Below the pieces are notes generated by a model. The model did no database searches. It had not been told where the DNA came from and saw only the letters and a list, made by a program, of their open reading frames with translations. A stretch of DNA of 64,000 nucleotides from Bog-473 sp963711065 (lineage in GTDB: Bacteria; Actinomycetota; Acidimicrobiia; Acidimicrobiales; RAAP-2): the NCBI GenBank assembly GCA_963711065.1, contig CAVQCO010000006.1:558001-622000 (forward strand), read 5' to 3'. Each line of letters opens with the position of its first letter. Position 1 is the first letter of the stretch. This document shows, piece after piece, positions 1-8,502 of the stretch. The position numbers were made by a program, and so were the translations under genes.

Positions 1-253
1 CGTCGCCGTAGGTCCACTCGGTGTCCCAGGCGTTCACGCGCACGCACAGCACGCGGGCGTCCCAGGCAAGGTTCTTGATGGCGTCGACCACCTTCGGCCG
101 TGCGCTCTCCTTCTCGAGCGGGGCCACGGCGTCCTCGAGGTCGAGGAACGTCATGTCGGCGGGCACGGTCGGGGCCTTGGCCAGGAACTTCTCGTTCGAT
201 CCGGGGGTCGAGAGGCAGGAGCGGCGTGGGAGGTCACGGGAGCGTGCAGACAT
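1..253 (-). CDS. HpcH/HpaI-CitE family lyase (malyl-CoA lyase-like), 3' part cut off by the window edge
   Basis: About 84 N-terminal residues are present, read from ATG at 253 on the minus strand to the window edge with no stop. The start reads MSARSRDLPRRSCLSTPGSN, then a FLDLEDAVAPLEKESAR segment, an arginine in VRVNAWDTEW, and continues off the window. The PGSN motif, the LDLEDAV strand carrying the metal-site acidic residues, and the VRVN.WDT strand are typical of CitE, malyl-CoA and beta-methylmalyl-CoA lyases, which cleave or form 3-hydroxyacyl-CoA thioesters in a TIM barrel. Family is clear. Substrate cannot be decided because the active-site C-terminal half is missing. Confidence 0.75.
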   Translation of the reverse strand, partial: MSARSRDLPRRSCLSTPGSNEKFLAKAPTVPADMTFLDLEDAVAPLEKESARPKVVDAIKNLAWDARVLCVRVNAWDTEWTYGD

Positions 254-353
254 GACCCGATGGTAACAAACGGGCCGCGGGCCTCCGCCGGGCACGCCGT
301 GGCGACGCGTCGGCCGTGACCGCACCGTCGCGACGAGGTGCGACGTCAGACGA

Positions 354-1040
354 TCAGGACAGGTGTGCCCGGAAGAACTCCAACGTGCGCTCCCACAACG
401 AGTGCGAAGCTGCCGCGTCGTACACCTCGGGTCGCGTGTCGTTGAAGAAGGCGTGGTCGGTGCCGGGGTGGACGACGATCTCGACCGACTTGCCCATGGC
501 GCGCAGCTCGTCGGCGAGCGCGTTCGCCGCCTCCGGCGTGAAGAACGCGTCCTTCTCCGCGTAGTGACCCAGCACCGCAGCGGTCATCGCGGAATAGTCG
601 GGCTGCGCGTCGGGCCACGGGATGATGCCGTAACACGGCACCACGGCCGCCACGGCGTCGGGACGCTGTGTCGCCAACACCAGCGCCAGCCCGCCGCCCA
701 TGCAGAACCCGATGACCCCGACCTTGTCGCCCGAGCTCCGCCGAAGGAGCTCGTCGACGGCTCCGCTCATGTCACGGGCGGCCTGGTCCATCCTCATGGC
801 CATCATCGCCTTGCCCGCCTCGTCGGGCTCGCCGGGCTTCACCTGCTGCCCGTGGTAGAGGTCGGGGGCCAGGGCCACGAATCCCTCCGCCGCGAAGCGG
901 TCGCACACGTCCTTGATGTGGTCGACCAGTCCCCACCACTCCTGGATCACGATGACACCGGGCCCGCGACCACCATCAGGAGAGGACACGTAGCCACCGG
1001 AAGTCGATCCGTTGCTCGCGAATTCGATCATTTCACCCAT
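354..1040 (-). CDS. Dienelactone hydrolase family protein
   Basis: A 228-residue alpha/beta hydrolase of the usual DLH length. The DLH-specific triad is visible: nucleophile Cys113 in GFCMGGG, Asp164 in AEKDAFF, and His196 in GTDHAFF. Glu34 in VIQEWWGL matches the glutamate that holds the cysteine in classical DLH. These enzymes hydrolyse lactones or esters such as dienelactone from catechol degradation, but many family members have other substrates and no aromatic-degradation genes lie nearby. A TTG at 1061 also opens the frame. ATG at 1040 or 1031 (MIEFASNG) is more like family N-termini. The gene is monocistronic and diverges from the NlpC/P60 gene. Confidence 0.85.
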   Translation of the reverse strand: MGEMIEFASNGSTSGGYVSSPDGGRGPGVIVIQEWWGLVDHIKDVCDRFAAEGFVALAPDLYHGQQVKPGEPDEAGKAMMAMRMDQAARDMSGAVDELLRRSSGDKVGVIGFCMGGGLALVLATQRPDAVAAVVPCYGIIPWPDAQPDYSAMTAAVLGHYAEKDAFFTPEAANALADELRAMGKSVEIVVHPGTDHAFFNDTRPEVYDAAASHSLWERTLEFFRAHLS

Positions 1041-1180
1041 GTCGACCGACCGTAGTTCCAAAACCTCGCTTTCGTTCCTCTGGGCGGTTCTTCAAATGTT
1101 CTCGATTTTCTGTTTTGTCCACTCACCTGCACATTCGTACTAAGGGTGCGACCGCACACAGGCATTTCGCACTGATGGTG

Positions 1181-1208
1181 TTTGAACCGTGGGGGGGTTT
1201 CCTATAAG
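1181..1208 (+). promoter_or_regulatory. Possible promoter of the NlpC/P60 gene
   Basis: TTTGAA at 1181-1186 and TATAAG at 1203-1208 are 16 nt apart. If used, transcription would begin near 1215, after the ATG at 1210, which would favour the in-frame GTG at 1222 as the true start. Motif reading only. Confidence 0.3.
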
Positions 1209-1209
1209 A

Positions 1210-2445
1210 ATGTCGCACATCGTGACTGACGTAGAGCGGGTTCATCACCACTCCACGCCGCGGTCTCCGAGGAGCGCTCGTGCGCTCCAGCGGGTCGGTA
1301 TCCCCGCGTTGACCGTCGTCACAGTGTTGTCGAGCACTGTGGTCGGTTTGGCGCGCCCGGCCGCCGGCGACGCCATCTCCGACGCCAAGGCCAAGGCGGC
1401 CGCCATCGAGGCTCAGCTGTCGCAGGCGCAGAACGAGATGTCCGCCCTGAGCCAGCAGTACGACTCCGCCCGCTACCACCTGTCGCAGATCGACACGAAC
1501 ATCGCCACCACCAAGGCCAACATCGCGACCGACCAGCAGCAGGTGGCGAAGGACAAGTCCACCCTCGCCAAGGCCGCCGTCGCCAACTACATCTCCAACG
1601 GCACCGCTGCCACGCAGAACCCGATCTTCAGTGGCAACCAGTCGACCCTCGGCGCGAGCACCACGTACAACACGATCGCCGAGGGTGACATCTCGCTGGC
1701 GGTCGACAACCTGCACACGGCGGAGAATGCGCTCAACGCGCAGGTCGGTCAGCTGCAAGGTGAGCAGGCACAGGCGCAGACGCAGGTCACGGCCGAGCAG
1801 AACGCGGTAGCGCAGAACGCGCAGGCCATACAAGAGCAGAAGAGCGCGCTGTCGCAGGAGCAGGGACAGATCGCGCAGCTCGTCCAGCAGCAACAGCAGG
1901 CCGAGGCCGCCGCCGCCGCCAAGGCGGCCGCGGAACGCCAAGCCGCCGCCGCGGCCGCCGCTGCAGCGGCCGCCGCCCGCACGACCGCTGCTGCGTCCTC
2001 GTCGTCGGGCAACAGCGGCAGCGGCAGCGGCCCCGCCAACACGGCCGTTCTCACCCAGGCCGCTCCTCCGCCCACCTCCCCGGGTGGCGCCGGCGCCGTG
2101 CAGGCCGCGGAGAGCCAGATCGGCGTGCCCTACGTCTGGGGCGGCGAGTCCCCGAAGGGCTCGGGGAGCCCCGGCTTCGACTGTTCCGGGCTGACGGCCT
2201 GGTCGTGGGGCCAGGTCGGGGTGGGCCTGCCGCACTACTCGGGCGCCCAGATGGCCGACTCGACACCGGTGCCGATCAGCGACCTGCAGCCGGGCGACCT
2301 CCTCTTCTACGGTCCGGGCGGCTCGGACCACGTGGCCATGTACGTGGGCGGCGGCTCCATGATCGAGGCGCCCTACACCGGGGCATCGGTCTGGGTCACC
2401 GGCCTGCGGCTCGGAAGCGGCTTCGCCGGCGCCGGCCGGCCCTAG
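1210..2445 (+). CDS. Secreted NlpC/P60 (C40) peptidoglycan hydrolase with N-terminal coiled coil
   Basis: 411 residues. A basic N-terminus and hydrophobic segment (LTVVTVLSSTVVGL) ending near RPAAGDA act as the signal peptide. A long Gln/Ala-rich coiled coil follows (roughly residues 55-240, including an Ala-rich stretch), then a Ser/Gly/Pro linker and a C-terminal NlpC/P60 domain. The catalytic Cys325 lies in FDCSGLTAW and His374 in DHVAMYV. Such RipA/CwlO-type enzymes cut the D-Glu to meso-DAP bond in peptidoglycan during cell separation, with the coiled coil holding the domain inactive or binding FtsEX. No ftsEX is nearby. GTG at 1189 and GTG at 1222 are alternative starts. Confidence 0.88.
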   Translation: MSHIVTDVERVHHHSTPRSPRSARALQRVGIPALTVVTVLSSTVVGLARPAAGDAISDAKAKAAAIEAQLSQAQNEMSALSQQYDSARYHLSQIDTNIATTKANIATDQQQVAKDKSTLAKAAVANYISNGTAATQNPIFSGNQSTLGASTTYNTIAEGDISLAVDNLHTAENALNAQVGQLQGEQAQAQTQVTAEQNAVAQNAQAIQEQKSALSQEQGQIAQLVQQQQQAEAAAAAKAAAERQAAAAAAAAAAAARTTAAASSSSGNSGSGSGPANTAVLTQAAPPPTSPGGAGAVQAAESQIGVPYVWGGESPKGSGSPGFDCSGLTAWSWGQVGVGLPHYSGAQMADSTPVPISDLQPGDLLFYGPGGSDHVAMYVGGGSMIEAPYTGASVWVTGLRLGSGFAGAGRP

Positions 2446-2529
2446 CCCTCACGTCCGGATCCGCCACCTCCTCCTCGCCCCGGACCCGCCACGCCGTGCT
2501 GGGGTCCTAACCTGGCCGCGAGCCGTGCG

Positions 2530-3381
2530 ATGAAACCGATTCCCGTCAGCTTCCACATCGGACCGTTGGAGGTCCACACCTACGGCATCGGCCTCGCGCT
2601 CACGTTCTGGTTCGGGTTCGTCTACTTCGAGCGGCGGCTGCGGAAGAACGGCTACCCCACCGACTGGCTGGTGCCCGTCTTCCTGTGGATCATCCTGTCG
2701 GCGATCGTCGGGGCCAGGGCCATGCACGTGCTGTCGAACCTGAGTACCTACACGCAGCATCCAGGCGACATCCTCGCCGTCTGGCAGGGCGGCCTCTCCT
2801 CCTTCGGCGGGCTGCTCGTCGCCGTGCCCGTCGGCATCGTCCTCACCCGGCGCCGCTGCCCCGAGCTCCCGCTCGGGCGCGCGCTCGATCTGGCGGCTCC
2901 CGTGCTCTTGGCGTGCTGGGCCATGGGGCGCCTGCTCGGCCCGCAGCTCATGGTGGCCGGTGGCGGCCACCCGACGCATCAGTGGTTCGGCATGTACTAC
3001 GCGAACCAGCCCGGCCGGAGGCTGCCCGTCCCCATCTTCCAGGCCCTCGAGGACTTCACCGTCTACCTGATCCTGATCGCCATAGAGCGCCGGCTCGACC
3101 GTTGGCCCGACGGCACGCGCCGCGTCGGCTACCCCTCGGGCATCGTGCTCGGGACCGGCATGGTGCTGTGGGGGATAGAGCGCTCGCTCGACGAGCACCT
3201 GTGGCTCGGAGAGGACGGCCGGCTCGGCTCCGCCCTGGTGCAGGTGGCCGGGTTGCTCCTCGTGGCGGGCGGCACCGTGATCCTGGTGCGCACGCGGTCG
3301 CGTTGGAAGCAGTGGCTGCAGACGCACCATCCACCGGGCGTCGCGGCGGCCGAATCGGAAGAGGCGACGCAGCCGGCCTGA
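2530..3381 (+). CDS. Prolipoprotein diacylglyceryl transferase (Lgt) family protein, divergent
   Basis: 283 residues with about seven membrane segments. The Lgt hallmarks are the N-terminal IGPLEVHTYGIGLAL helix, VGARAMHVLSNL, the GGLSSFGGLL turn, an MGR motif and C-terminal PIFQALED. Lgt transfers diacylglycerol from phosphatidylglycerol to the lipobox cysteine of prolipoproteins in the inner membrane. Oddities: the turn has Phe where E. coli Lgt has catalytic His103 (SFHGG), and the usual GRxGNF motif is replaced by GRLLGPQLMVAGGG. It is therefore a diverged subfamily whose activity should not be assumed. It lies 84 nt after the NlpC/P60 gene on the same strand. Confidence 0.7.
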   Translation: MKPIPVSFHIGPLEVHTYGIGLALTFWFGFVYFERRLRKNGYPTDWLVPVFLWIILSAIVGARAMHVLSNLSTYTQHPGDILAVWQGGLSSFGGLLVAVPVGIVLTRRRCPELPLGRALDLAAPVLLACWAMGRLLGPQLMVAGGGHPTHQWFGMYYANQPGRRLPVPIFQALEDFTVYLILIAIERRLDRWPDGTRRVGYPSGIVLGTGMVLWGIERSLDEHLWLGEDGRLGSALVQVAGLLLVAGGTVILVRTRSRWKQWLQTHHPPGVAAAESEEATQPA

Positions 3382-3632
3382 CCGTGCGAGGCGTCGGGGC
3401 TCAGCGGACCAGATCCTCCACCACCGCTGGGTGGATTTCGCACCGGTGCTGCAACATTGTTGCTCCCCCCTCCCTGACCACGCGCCGTATGCGCGTCTGG
3501 CCGGGAGGCGGGGCCGATCGCCTGACTTCGCCGCTAGGCGGGGCCCTCTCAAGGCTTTTTCGGATGATGCCGATACGGCGGAGAGAAGGGGGTGAACGAG
3601 CGTTGGCTACAGTCCCGCGGTGTTCACCAGTG

Positions 3633-3932
3633 ATGGCCGAGAAGATCTGGAGCGAAGAGGAAAAGCGGGAGTGGATGTCCGTGCACGGCGGCGCGGCCAC
3701 CCATGTCGTGACCTTCGAGCCCCTGTACCAGATCGAGGTGTGCATCCCGCCCTGGGAACACCCCGACCGCCAGATCGCCCGTTCTGCCGTCGCCTGGGGC
3801 AAGTCGATGAGCCAGGTGTTCGACGAGGTGCAGTTCGGCGCGGCCGCGGTGCTCGCGGCGCATCACGAGGGGAATTCGCTCGAGGTCTACCACGCGGTGA
3901 CGCGCCGGCCCCGGCTGCGCCCGGTGACCTGA
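3633..3932 (+). CDS. Hypothetical protein, 99 aa
   Basis: Starts ATG at 3633 (MAEKIWSEEEKREWMSVHGG). The open frame extends far upstream only as a shadow of the lgt-like gene, so this internal ATG is the sensible start. Soluble, acidic N-terminus, no signal peptide, no motif I recognise. Tryptophan-rich segments (IPPWEHPD, VAWGKSMSQVF) suggest a folded small domain. It ends 11 nt before the stop of the convergent SDR gene. Function unknown. Confidence 0.55.
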   Translation: MAEKIWSEEEKREWMSVHGGAATHVVTFEPLYQIEVCIPPWEHPDRQIARSAVAWGKSMSQVFDEVQFGAAAVLAAHHEGNSLEVYHAVTRRPRLRPVT

Positions 3933-3943
3933 GCACGGCGGAA

Positions 3944-4852
3944 CTAGGCGTTCGGCTTCTCGCCCGAGGCCGCCGCCTGGCGCATCTGCTCCAGGCGGTC
4001 GATCATGGCCATCCGCTCCTGGCCGACCGTGCTCTCGAGCCGCTCGGCGATCTGTTCGGGCGTCCAGCGGCCGTCGGCCCACATCGCCCGCACCTCGGCC
4101 GGCTGGTTCCACACCGCGATCTTCGAGCCGACCACGGTGTACACCTGACCGGTCACGTGCTTGGCCTTGTCGCTGAGTAGGTACACCACCATCGGCGCCA
4201 CGTCCTCGGGATCGCCCATCTCGGCCAGCTCGGACGGGACGTTGGCCGACATGCGCGTGCGCGCCACCGGCGCGATGGCGTTGGCGGTGACGCCGTAGCG
4301 GTGGAGGCCCACGGCGGCGGACCGCACCAGGGACACGATGCCACCCTTGGCGGCGGCGTAGTTCGCCTGGGCCACGCTGCCGACGAACGCCCCCGAGGTG
4401 AAGCCGACGAGCGCACCACCTCCCTCCTGCTTGCGCATGACCGCCGCCGCGGCCCGGAACACCGTGAAGTGCCCCTTCAGGTGGGTGGCGATCACGGCGT
4501 CCCACTCGTCCTCGGACATGTTGAAGAGCATGCGCTCGCGCAGGATCCCCGCCACCGCCACCACCCCGTCGATACGGCCCCACGTCTCCACCGCCCTTGC
4601 GATGAGGCGCTCCCCCGACTCCATCTTGGAGATGTCGTCGGCCACCGCGATCGCCTCTCCGCCTGCCTTGGTGATCTCGGCCACCACGGCGTCCGCCACC
4701 TCGCTGCTCGGGTCCTCCCCCGCCATGCCCACGCCGAAGTCGGCCACCAGGACCTTGGCCCCCTCCTCCGCCGCGGCGAGCGCCACGGCGCGCCCGATGC
4801 CGCCGCCGCCGCCGGTCACCGCGACGACCTTGCCTGCGAGGAACCCTGCCAT
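3944..4852 (-). CDS. Short-chain dehydrogenase/reductase (SDR), acyl-CoA/steroid type
   Basis: 302 residues. The Rossmann NAD(P) motif is VTGGGGGIGRA near residue 15. The active site shows Ser in FTSGAF and the Tyr-Lys pair in NYAAAKGG. The C-terminal extension past about residue 245 (TPEQIAERLE...) resembles SDRs of the multifunctional-enzyme type 2 and 17-beta-HSD group, which act on 3-hydroxyacyl-CoA or steroid alcohols. It diverges from an acyl-CoA synthetase across a KstR-like palindrome, so a role in lipid or sterol side-chain breakdown is a reasonable inference. Exact substrate unknown. Confidence 0.82.
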   Translation of the reverse strand: MAGFLAGKVVAVTGGGGGIGRAVALAAAEEGAKVLVADFGVGMAGEDPSSEVADAVVAEITKAGGEAIAVADDISKMESGERLIARAVETWGRIDGVVAVAGILRERMLFNMSEDEWDAVIATHLKGHFTVFRAAAAVMRKQEGGGALVGFTSGAFVGSVAQANYAAAKGGIVSLVRSAAVGLHRYGVTANAIAPVARTRMSANVPSELAEMGDPEDVAPMVVYLLSDKAKHVTGQVYTVVGSKIAVWNQPAEVRAMWADGRWTPEQIAERLESTVGQERMAMIDRLEQMRQAAASGEKPNA

Positions 4853-4910
4853 GGTCGCGTCTCCTGATCTCTCCGTTGCCCGGTCCGGCGGGCCGCAAAT
4901 TGCCGTAAGT

Positions 4911-4924
4911 TAGAACACGTTCTA
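4911..4924. promoter_or_regulatory. KstR-like operator between SDR and acyl-CoA synthetase
   Basis: TAGAACACGTTCTA is a perfect inverted repeat (TAGAAC, 2-nt spacer, GTTCTA) and fits the KstR consensus TnnAACnnGTTnnA known from mycobacterial cholesterol regulons. It sits in the 133-nt divergent gap, 59 nt from the SDR start and 62 nt from the synthetase start, so one dimer could control both. The same core recurs at 15925-15938. Confidence 0.7.
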
Positions 4925-4985
4925 GCCTGCGGGCGGCGGGGGCTGCCATTTGTCCCGGCCCCGCGAGCGCGCAAGGAGAGTGCTG

Positions 4986-6539
4986 ATGGGTGATCTTGGC
5001 TTCTGGGCCCTGGCCCAGGAAGATCCCGACTACCTGGCTCTCGTCACGCCCGAGGGCGACGAGGTGCGAGCCGGTGAACTTCTCGGCCACGCCAACCAGG
5101 TGGTGCACGCTCTGCGGGCTCAGGGCTTCGGGCGCGGCGACGTCGTGGCCACGTTGCTCCCGAACGGCGCCGAGATGATCGAGGTGTACCTGGCGGCCCT
5201 GCAGGCCGGCTGGTACCTGGTGCCGATCAACCACCACCTGGTGGCGCCCGAGGTGGCCTACATCCTCAAGGACTCGGGGGCCAAGGCGTTCGTCGCCCAC
5301 GAGCGCTTCGCCGACGTTGCCCGTGCGGCGGCCGACGAGGTCGGGCTCGACGCGGCCGGCCGGCTCGGCGTGGGCGACATACCCGGGTTCGCCTCCTACG
5401 GGCAGGCGCGCGACGCCCAGCCGACCTCGTTGCCTGAAGACCGGACCGTCGGCGACGTCATGAACTACACCTCCGGGACGACCGGAAACCCCAAGGGGAT
5501 CTATCGCAAGCTCATGGGCATCACCCCCGAGCAGGCGGCCCTGGGGCTGTCGGGGCTGCTGTTCCTGTTCGGGATCCAGCCCCAGGACGACAACGTCCAC
5601 ATCATCGGCTCGCCGCTCTACCACACGGCCGTGCTCCGCTTCGGCAGCGCGTCCCTGCACCTCGGGCACACCGTCGTGCTGATGGACAAGTGGCTGCCCG
5701 AGGACATGCTCCGGCTCATTGAGGAGCGCCGCGTCACCACGTCGCACATGGTGCCCACGCAGTTCCACCGGCTGCTCGCCCTCCCCGAGGACGTCCGGGC
5801 CCGGTACGACGTGACGTCCCTGCGCCACATGATCCACGCGGCCGCGCCGTGCCCGATCGACGTGAAACACAAGATGATCGCCTGGTGGGGCAACGCGGTC
5901 GACGAGTACTACGCCGCCAGCGAGGGCGGCGGCACCTTGGTCACGGCGTCCGAGTGGCTGCAGAAGCCCGGCACCGTCGGCAAGCCCTGGCCCATCAGCG
6001 AGATCGCCGTCTTCGACGACGAGGGCACCCGCATCACCGAGCCCAACGTCATCGGCACCGTCTACATGGCGATGCAGTCCGCCGACTTCGAGTACCACGG
6101 CGACAAGGAGAAGACGCAGAAGAACCGCATCGGCCCCTTCTTCACGGTGGGCGACGTGGGCCTGATCGACGAGGACGGCTACCTCTTCCTGCGCGACCGG
6201 AAGATCGACATGATCATCTCCGGTGGCGCCAACATCTACCCGGCCGAGATCGAGGGCGTCCTGCTGACGCACCCCAAGGTGGGCGACGCCGCCGTCTTCG
6301 GGATCCCCCACGACGACTGGGGCGAGGAGATCAAGGCCGTGATCGAGCCGGCCGAGGGCGTGGAGGCCAGCGACGAGCTGGCTGCGGACATCCTGGCCTA
6401 CTGCGCCGGCAGGCTCGCGAGGTTCAAGACCCCCAAGACGATCGATTTCACGACCGAGATGCCGCGGGACCCCAACGGCAAGCTCTACAAGCGCAAGCTG
6501 CGCGACCCCTACTGGGAAGGGGTGCAGCGGGCACTCTGA
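4986..6539 (+). CDS. Acyl-CoA synthetase (FadD-type, AMP-forming)
   Basis: 517 residues from ATG 4986, chosen over an upstream frame start at 4950 because AAGGAGAG lies 9 nt before it. The P-loop-like motif is NYTSGTTGNPKG, the A5 region YAASEGGG, the A7 TVGDVG, the A8 hinge DRKIDMIISGGANIYPAEIE, and the A10 lysine lies in PNGKLYKRKL. These enzymes activate a carboxylate as an acyl-adenylate and load CoA. Substrate class (fatty acid or steroid acid) cannot be read from sequence, but the KstR-like operator upstream and the divergent SDR favour lipid or sterol catabolism. Confidence 0.88.
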   Translation: MGDLGFWALAQEDPDYLALVTPEGDEVRAGELLGHANQVVHALRAQGFGRGDVVATLLPNGAEMIEVYLAALQAGWYLVPINHHLVAPEVAYILKDSGAKAFVAHERFADVARAAADEVGLDAAGRLGVGDIPGFASYGQARDAQPTSLPEDRTVGDVMNYTSGTTGNPKGIYRKLMGITPEQAALGLSGLLFLFGIQPQDDNVHIIGSPLYHTAVLRFGSASLHLGHTVVLMDKWLPEDMLRLIEERRVTTSHMVPTQFHRLLALPEDVRARYDVTSLRHMIHAAAPCPIDVKHKMIAWWGNAVDEYYAASEGGGTLVTASEWLQKPGTVGKPWPISEIAVFDDEGTRITEPNVIGTVYMAMQSADFEYHGDKEKTQKNRIGPFFTVGDVGLIDEDGYLFLRDRKIDMIISGGANIYPAEIEGVLLTHPKVGDAAVFGIPHDDWGEEIKAVIEPAEGVEASDELAADILAYCAGRLARFKTPKTIDFTTEMPRDPNGKLYKRKLRDPYWEGVQRAL

Positions 6540-6553
6540 GCTCCCGCCAACGT

Positions 6554-6856
6554 CTACCCGACCTCTTGGACCGAGACGACGTCGAGGTTGTGGAACGTGG
6601 GCGGGCCACCCACCAGCTCGCCCATCTTCGCCGCGTACTTGTCGACCACCGGGCTCTCGGAGTTCTTCATCGCGTCCTCGTAGGAGTCGAACTCCACGAT
6701 GACGTAGTAGTGCCCGCGCCGGTCCCGGTCCTCCGTCGTCGTGGCCTTGCGAGCCAGGAACCCGGCGCCCGCCTCTTTCTCCAGCTGCCGCGCCAGGGCG
6801 TCGACCTCCTCGATCCTCGACGTGTCGAACTCCATGATCTGCACGAACCCGGGCAT
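6554..6856 (-). CDS. Dimeric alpha/beta-barrel (ABM-like) protein, 100 aa
   Basis: Begins MPGFVQIMEFDTSRIEEVD at ATG 6856, with a strong GGAGGT site 6 nt upstream. The longer frame start at 6916 lacks this. The pattern is FVQIMEFDT (strand 1), a helix of about 20 residues, RGHYYVIVEFDSYEDAMKNS (strand plus helix), and a C-terminal NLDVVSVQEV strand, the ferredoxin-like fold of antibiotic-biosynthesis-monooxygenase proteins. It is convergent with the acyl-CoA synthetase. Catalytic role unknown. Confidence 0.7.
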   Translation of the reverse strand: MPGFVQIMEFDTSRIEEVDALARQLEKEAGAGFLARKATTTEDRDRRGHYYVIVEFDSYEDAMKNSESPVVDKYAAKMGELVGGPPTFHNLDVVSVQEVG

Positions 6857-6948
6857 GGCGCACCTCCGTTGTCTGTCTCGCTGTCGGAGGTTACCGACCC
6901 CTCCGGCCGGCCTCAACGGACACGGCCCCCGGGGGTCCGGCAGGTGCG

Positions 6949-7854
6949 ATGTGGAACCATGGGCCCGTGACCCGCCGCCAGGGCCTGTCGAGCGACCCCG
7001 AGTACCTGCGGGAGCGCCAGTACAAGGACCCGTCGAACCTCAACGCGCGGATCGCCCTGCACGCGAAGTACGCCAGGGCCGACGAGCCGTGGTACCCGTG
7101 GCTGGCCGGTCGCATTGCGTGGCCCGCGGACGGCGACGTACTCGAAGTCGGCTGCGGGACCGGTGCGCTCTGGGACAACGTCGCCCCGCTGCTCCCTCGC
7201 CTGCGGCTCACGCTCACGGACCTCTCGGGCGGCATGGTGGAGGCGGCCGGGAGCGCGGTCGAGCCCCTCGGGAACATCGAGCTTGTGGCGACCCGCACCT
7301 GTGACGCTCAGGACCTGCCGTTCGCGGACGAATCCTTCGACGTCGTCGTCGCGAACCACATGCTGTACCACGTCCCCGAGCCGGACCTGGCCGCGGCGGA
7401 GTTCGCCCGGGTGCTGCGCCCCGGCGGCGTGCTGCTGGCGGCGACGAACGGACCCCGCCACCTCGACGCCATCGCCGACCTGTCGCGCCAATCACTGGGC
7501 TGGTCACCGCTCGACTTCGCGGGCGCGAGGTTCGGGACGGCGAACGGAGCGGCGATCCTCGGCACCGCATTCGCCACCGTCGAGTGGCAGCCGCACCCGA
7601 GCACGATGGTCTGCACCGACGCCGACGACGTGTACGCCTTCATCGCGTCGACCGCGGCCGGTCAGGAGGCCTCGCCCGGACAGCTCGTGGCCCTGCAGCG
7701 AGCCATCGAGGACCGCATCACGGCCGGTGGCGGCGCGCTGTCGGTCACCACCGAGGCCGGCTGCTTCGTCGCCCGGGGCCCGGCGAGCCGGCCGCGCCGT
7801 CCTGAGAGCAACGAGCCTGTCGGGGACAGGACCTTGACGTTGCCGAGGTCCTGA
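6949..7854 (+). CDS. SAM-dependent class I methyltransferase
   Basis: 301 residues. Motif I is VLEVGCGTGALWD, motif II LTLTDLSGGMVEAA, motif III DAQDLPFADESFDVVVANHMLYHVPE, and post-motif III RVLRPGGVLLAAT, the Methyltransf_11 order. The N-terminal segment with DPEYLRERQYKDPSNLNAR is seen in small-molecule methyltransferases of this group. GTG at 6967 is an equally good start. It diverges from the ABM-like gene. Substrate unknown. Confidence 0.8.
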   Translation: MWNHGPVTRRQGLSSDPEYLRERQYKDPSNLNARIALHAKYARADEPWYPWLAGRIAWPADGDVLEVGCGTGALWDNVAPLLPRLRLTLTDLSGGMVEAAGSAVEPLGNIELVATRTCDAQDLPFADESFDVVVANHMLYHVPEPDLAAAEFARVLRPGGVLLAATNGPRHLDAIADLSRQSLGWSPLDFAGARFGTANGAAILGTAFATVEWQPHPSTMVCTDADDVYAFIASTAAGQEASPGQLVALQRAIEDRITAGGGALSVTTEAGCFVARGPASRPRRPESNEPVGDRTLTLPRS

Positions 7855-7914
7855 AGTTGGCTGGGTTTCCCGGAGGCTCAGCGGGTTCGTACATCCGACC
7901 AGGGAGGATCATCC

Positions 7915-8493
7915 ATGGACGTCACCATCATCGGAACTGGCTTCATCGGTACAACGCTCGGGCGGTCGCTGGCCGCGGCAGGGCACCGCGTCGTCTACGG
8001 CTCCCGGCATCCCGACGACGACGCCCTGGCCGGGACCGGCGCCGCCGTCGCCTCGCTGGGCGACGCGTTGTCACAGGGCGAGGTCGTCATCCTCGCCATC
8101 CCGGGCTCGGCGGTCAGCGAGCTCACGAAGGACCACGGCGACGCTTTGGCAGGCCGGCTGGTGATCGACGCCACCAATCAGATGGGCGCCGAAGCGCCGA
8201 ACGCCAGGGCCTCCCTCCCGCCGTCGGTCCGCTACGCCCGCGCCTTCAACACGCTCGGCGGCGAGAACCTGGCTGATCCCCTGTTCGACGGCGTGCGGGC
8301 GGACATGTTCTTCTCCGCCCCCGTGGACGACCGGGCCACGGTCGAGACGGTGATCGAAGGGGTGGGCCTGCGGCCCGTCTACGTGGGCGAGGACCAGGAG
8401 GCGATCATCGACGCCTTGTTCCAGCTCTGGATCGCTCTGGCCATGAAGCAGGGCCGCGGGCGGCGGCTGGCGCTGCACCTGCTGGAGGGCTGA
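7915..8493 (+). CDS. NADPH-dependent F420 reductase-like Rossmann protein
   Basis: 192 residues. The N-terminal dinucleotide site is VTIIGTGFIGTTLGRSLAAAGH with YGSRHPDD after strand 2, where Ser-Arg would favour NADPH. It continues with VVILAIPGSAV, VIDATNQMG and ARAFNTLGGENLADP, matching the F420H2:NADP oxidoreductase/NAD-binding F420 family. GGGAGGA lies 8 nt before the ATG. F420 use is common in Actinobacteria, but F420 binding is not proved by the sequence. It lies 60 nt after the methyltransferase. Confidence 0.75.
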   Translation: MDVTIIGTGFIGTTLGRSLAAAGHRVVYGSRHPDDDALAGTGAAVASLGDALSQGEVVILAIPGSAVSELTKDHGDALAGRLVIDATNQMGAEAPNARASLPPSVRYARAFNTLGGENLADPLFDGVRADMFFSAPVDDRATVETVIEGVGLRPVYVGEDQEAIIDALFQLWIALAMKQGRGRRLALHLLEG

Positions 8494-8502
8494 GAGAAGC
8501 AG

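Noticed and set aside
1890..2000. A DNA tandem repeat in the NlpC/P60 gene
   Set aside because: The repetitive look comes from Ala- and Gln-rich coiled-coil coding and has no fixed unit.
3382..3632. A riboswitch or small RNA in the largest gap
   Set aside because: Several GC-rich inverted stretches occur but I could not match any known riboswitch core, tRNA or terminator with confidence.
3624..6863. A 1079-residue open frame on the minus strand
   Set aside because: Composition (Arg/Gly/Asp-rich, no domain motifs) is that of a GC-rich shadow. The region is already explained by the SDR and acyl-CoA synthetase genes.
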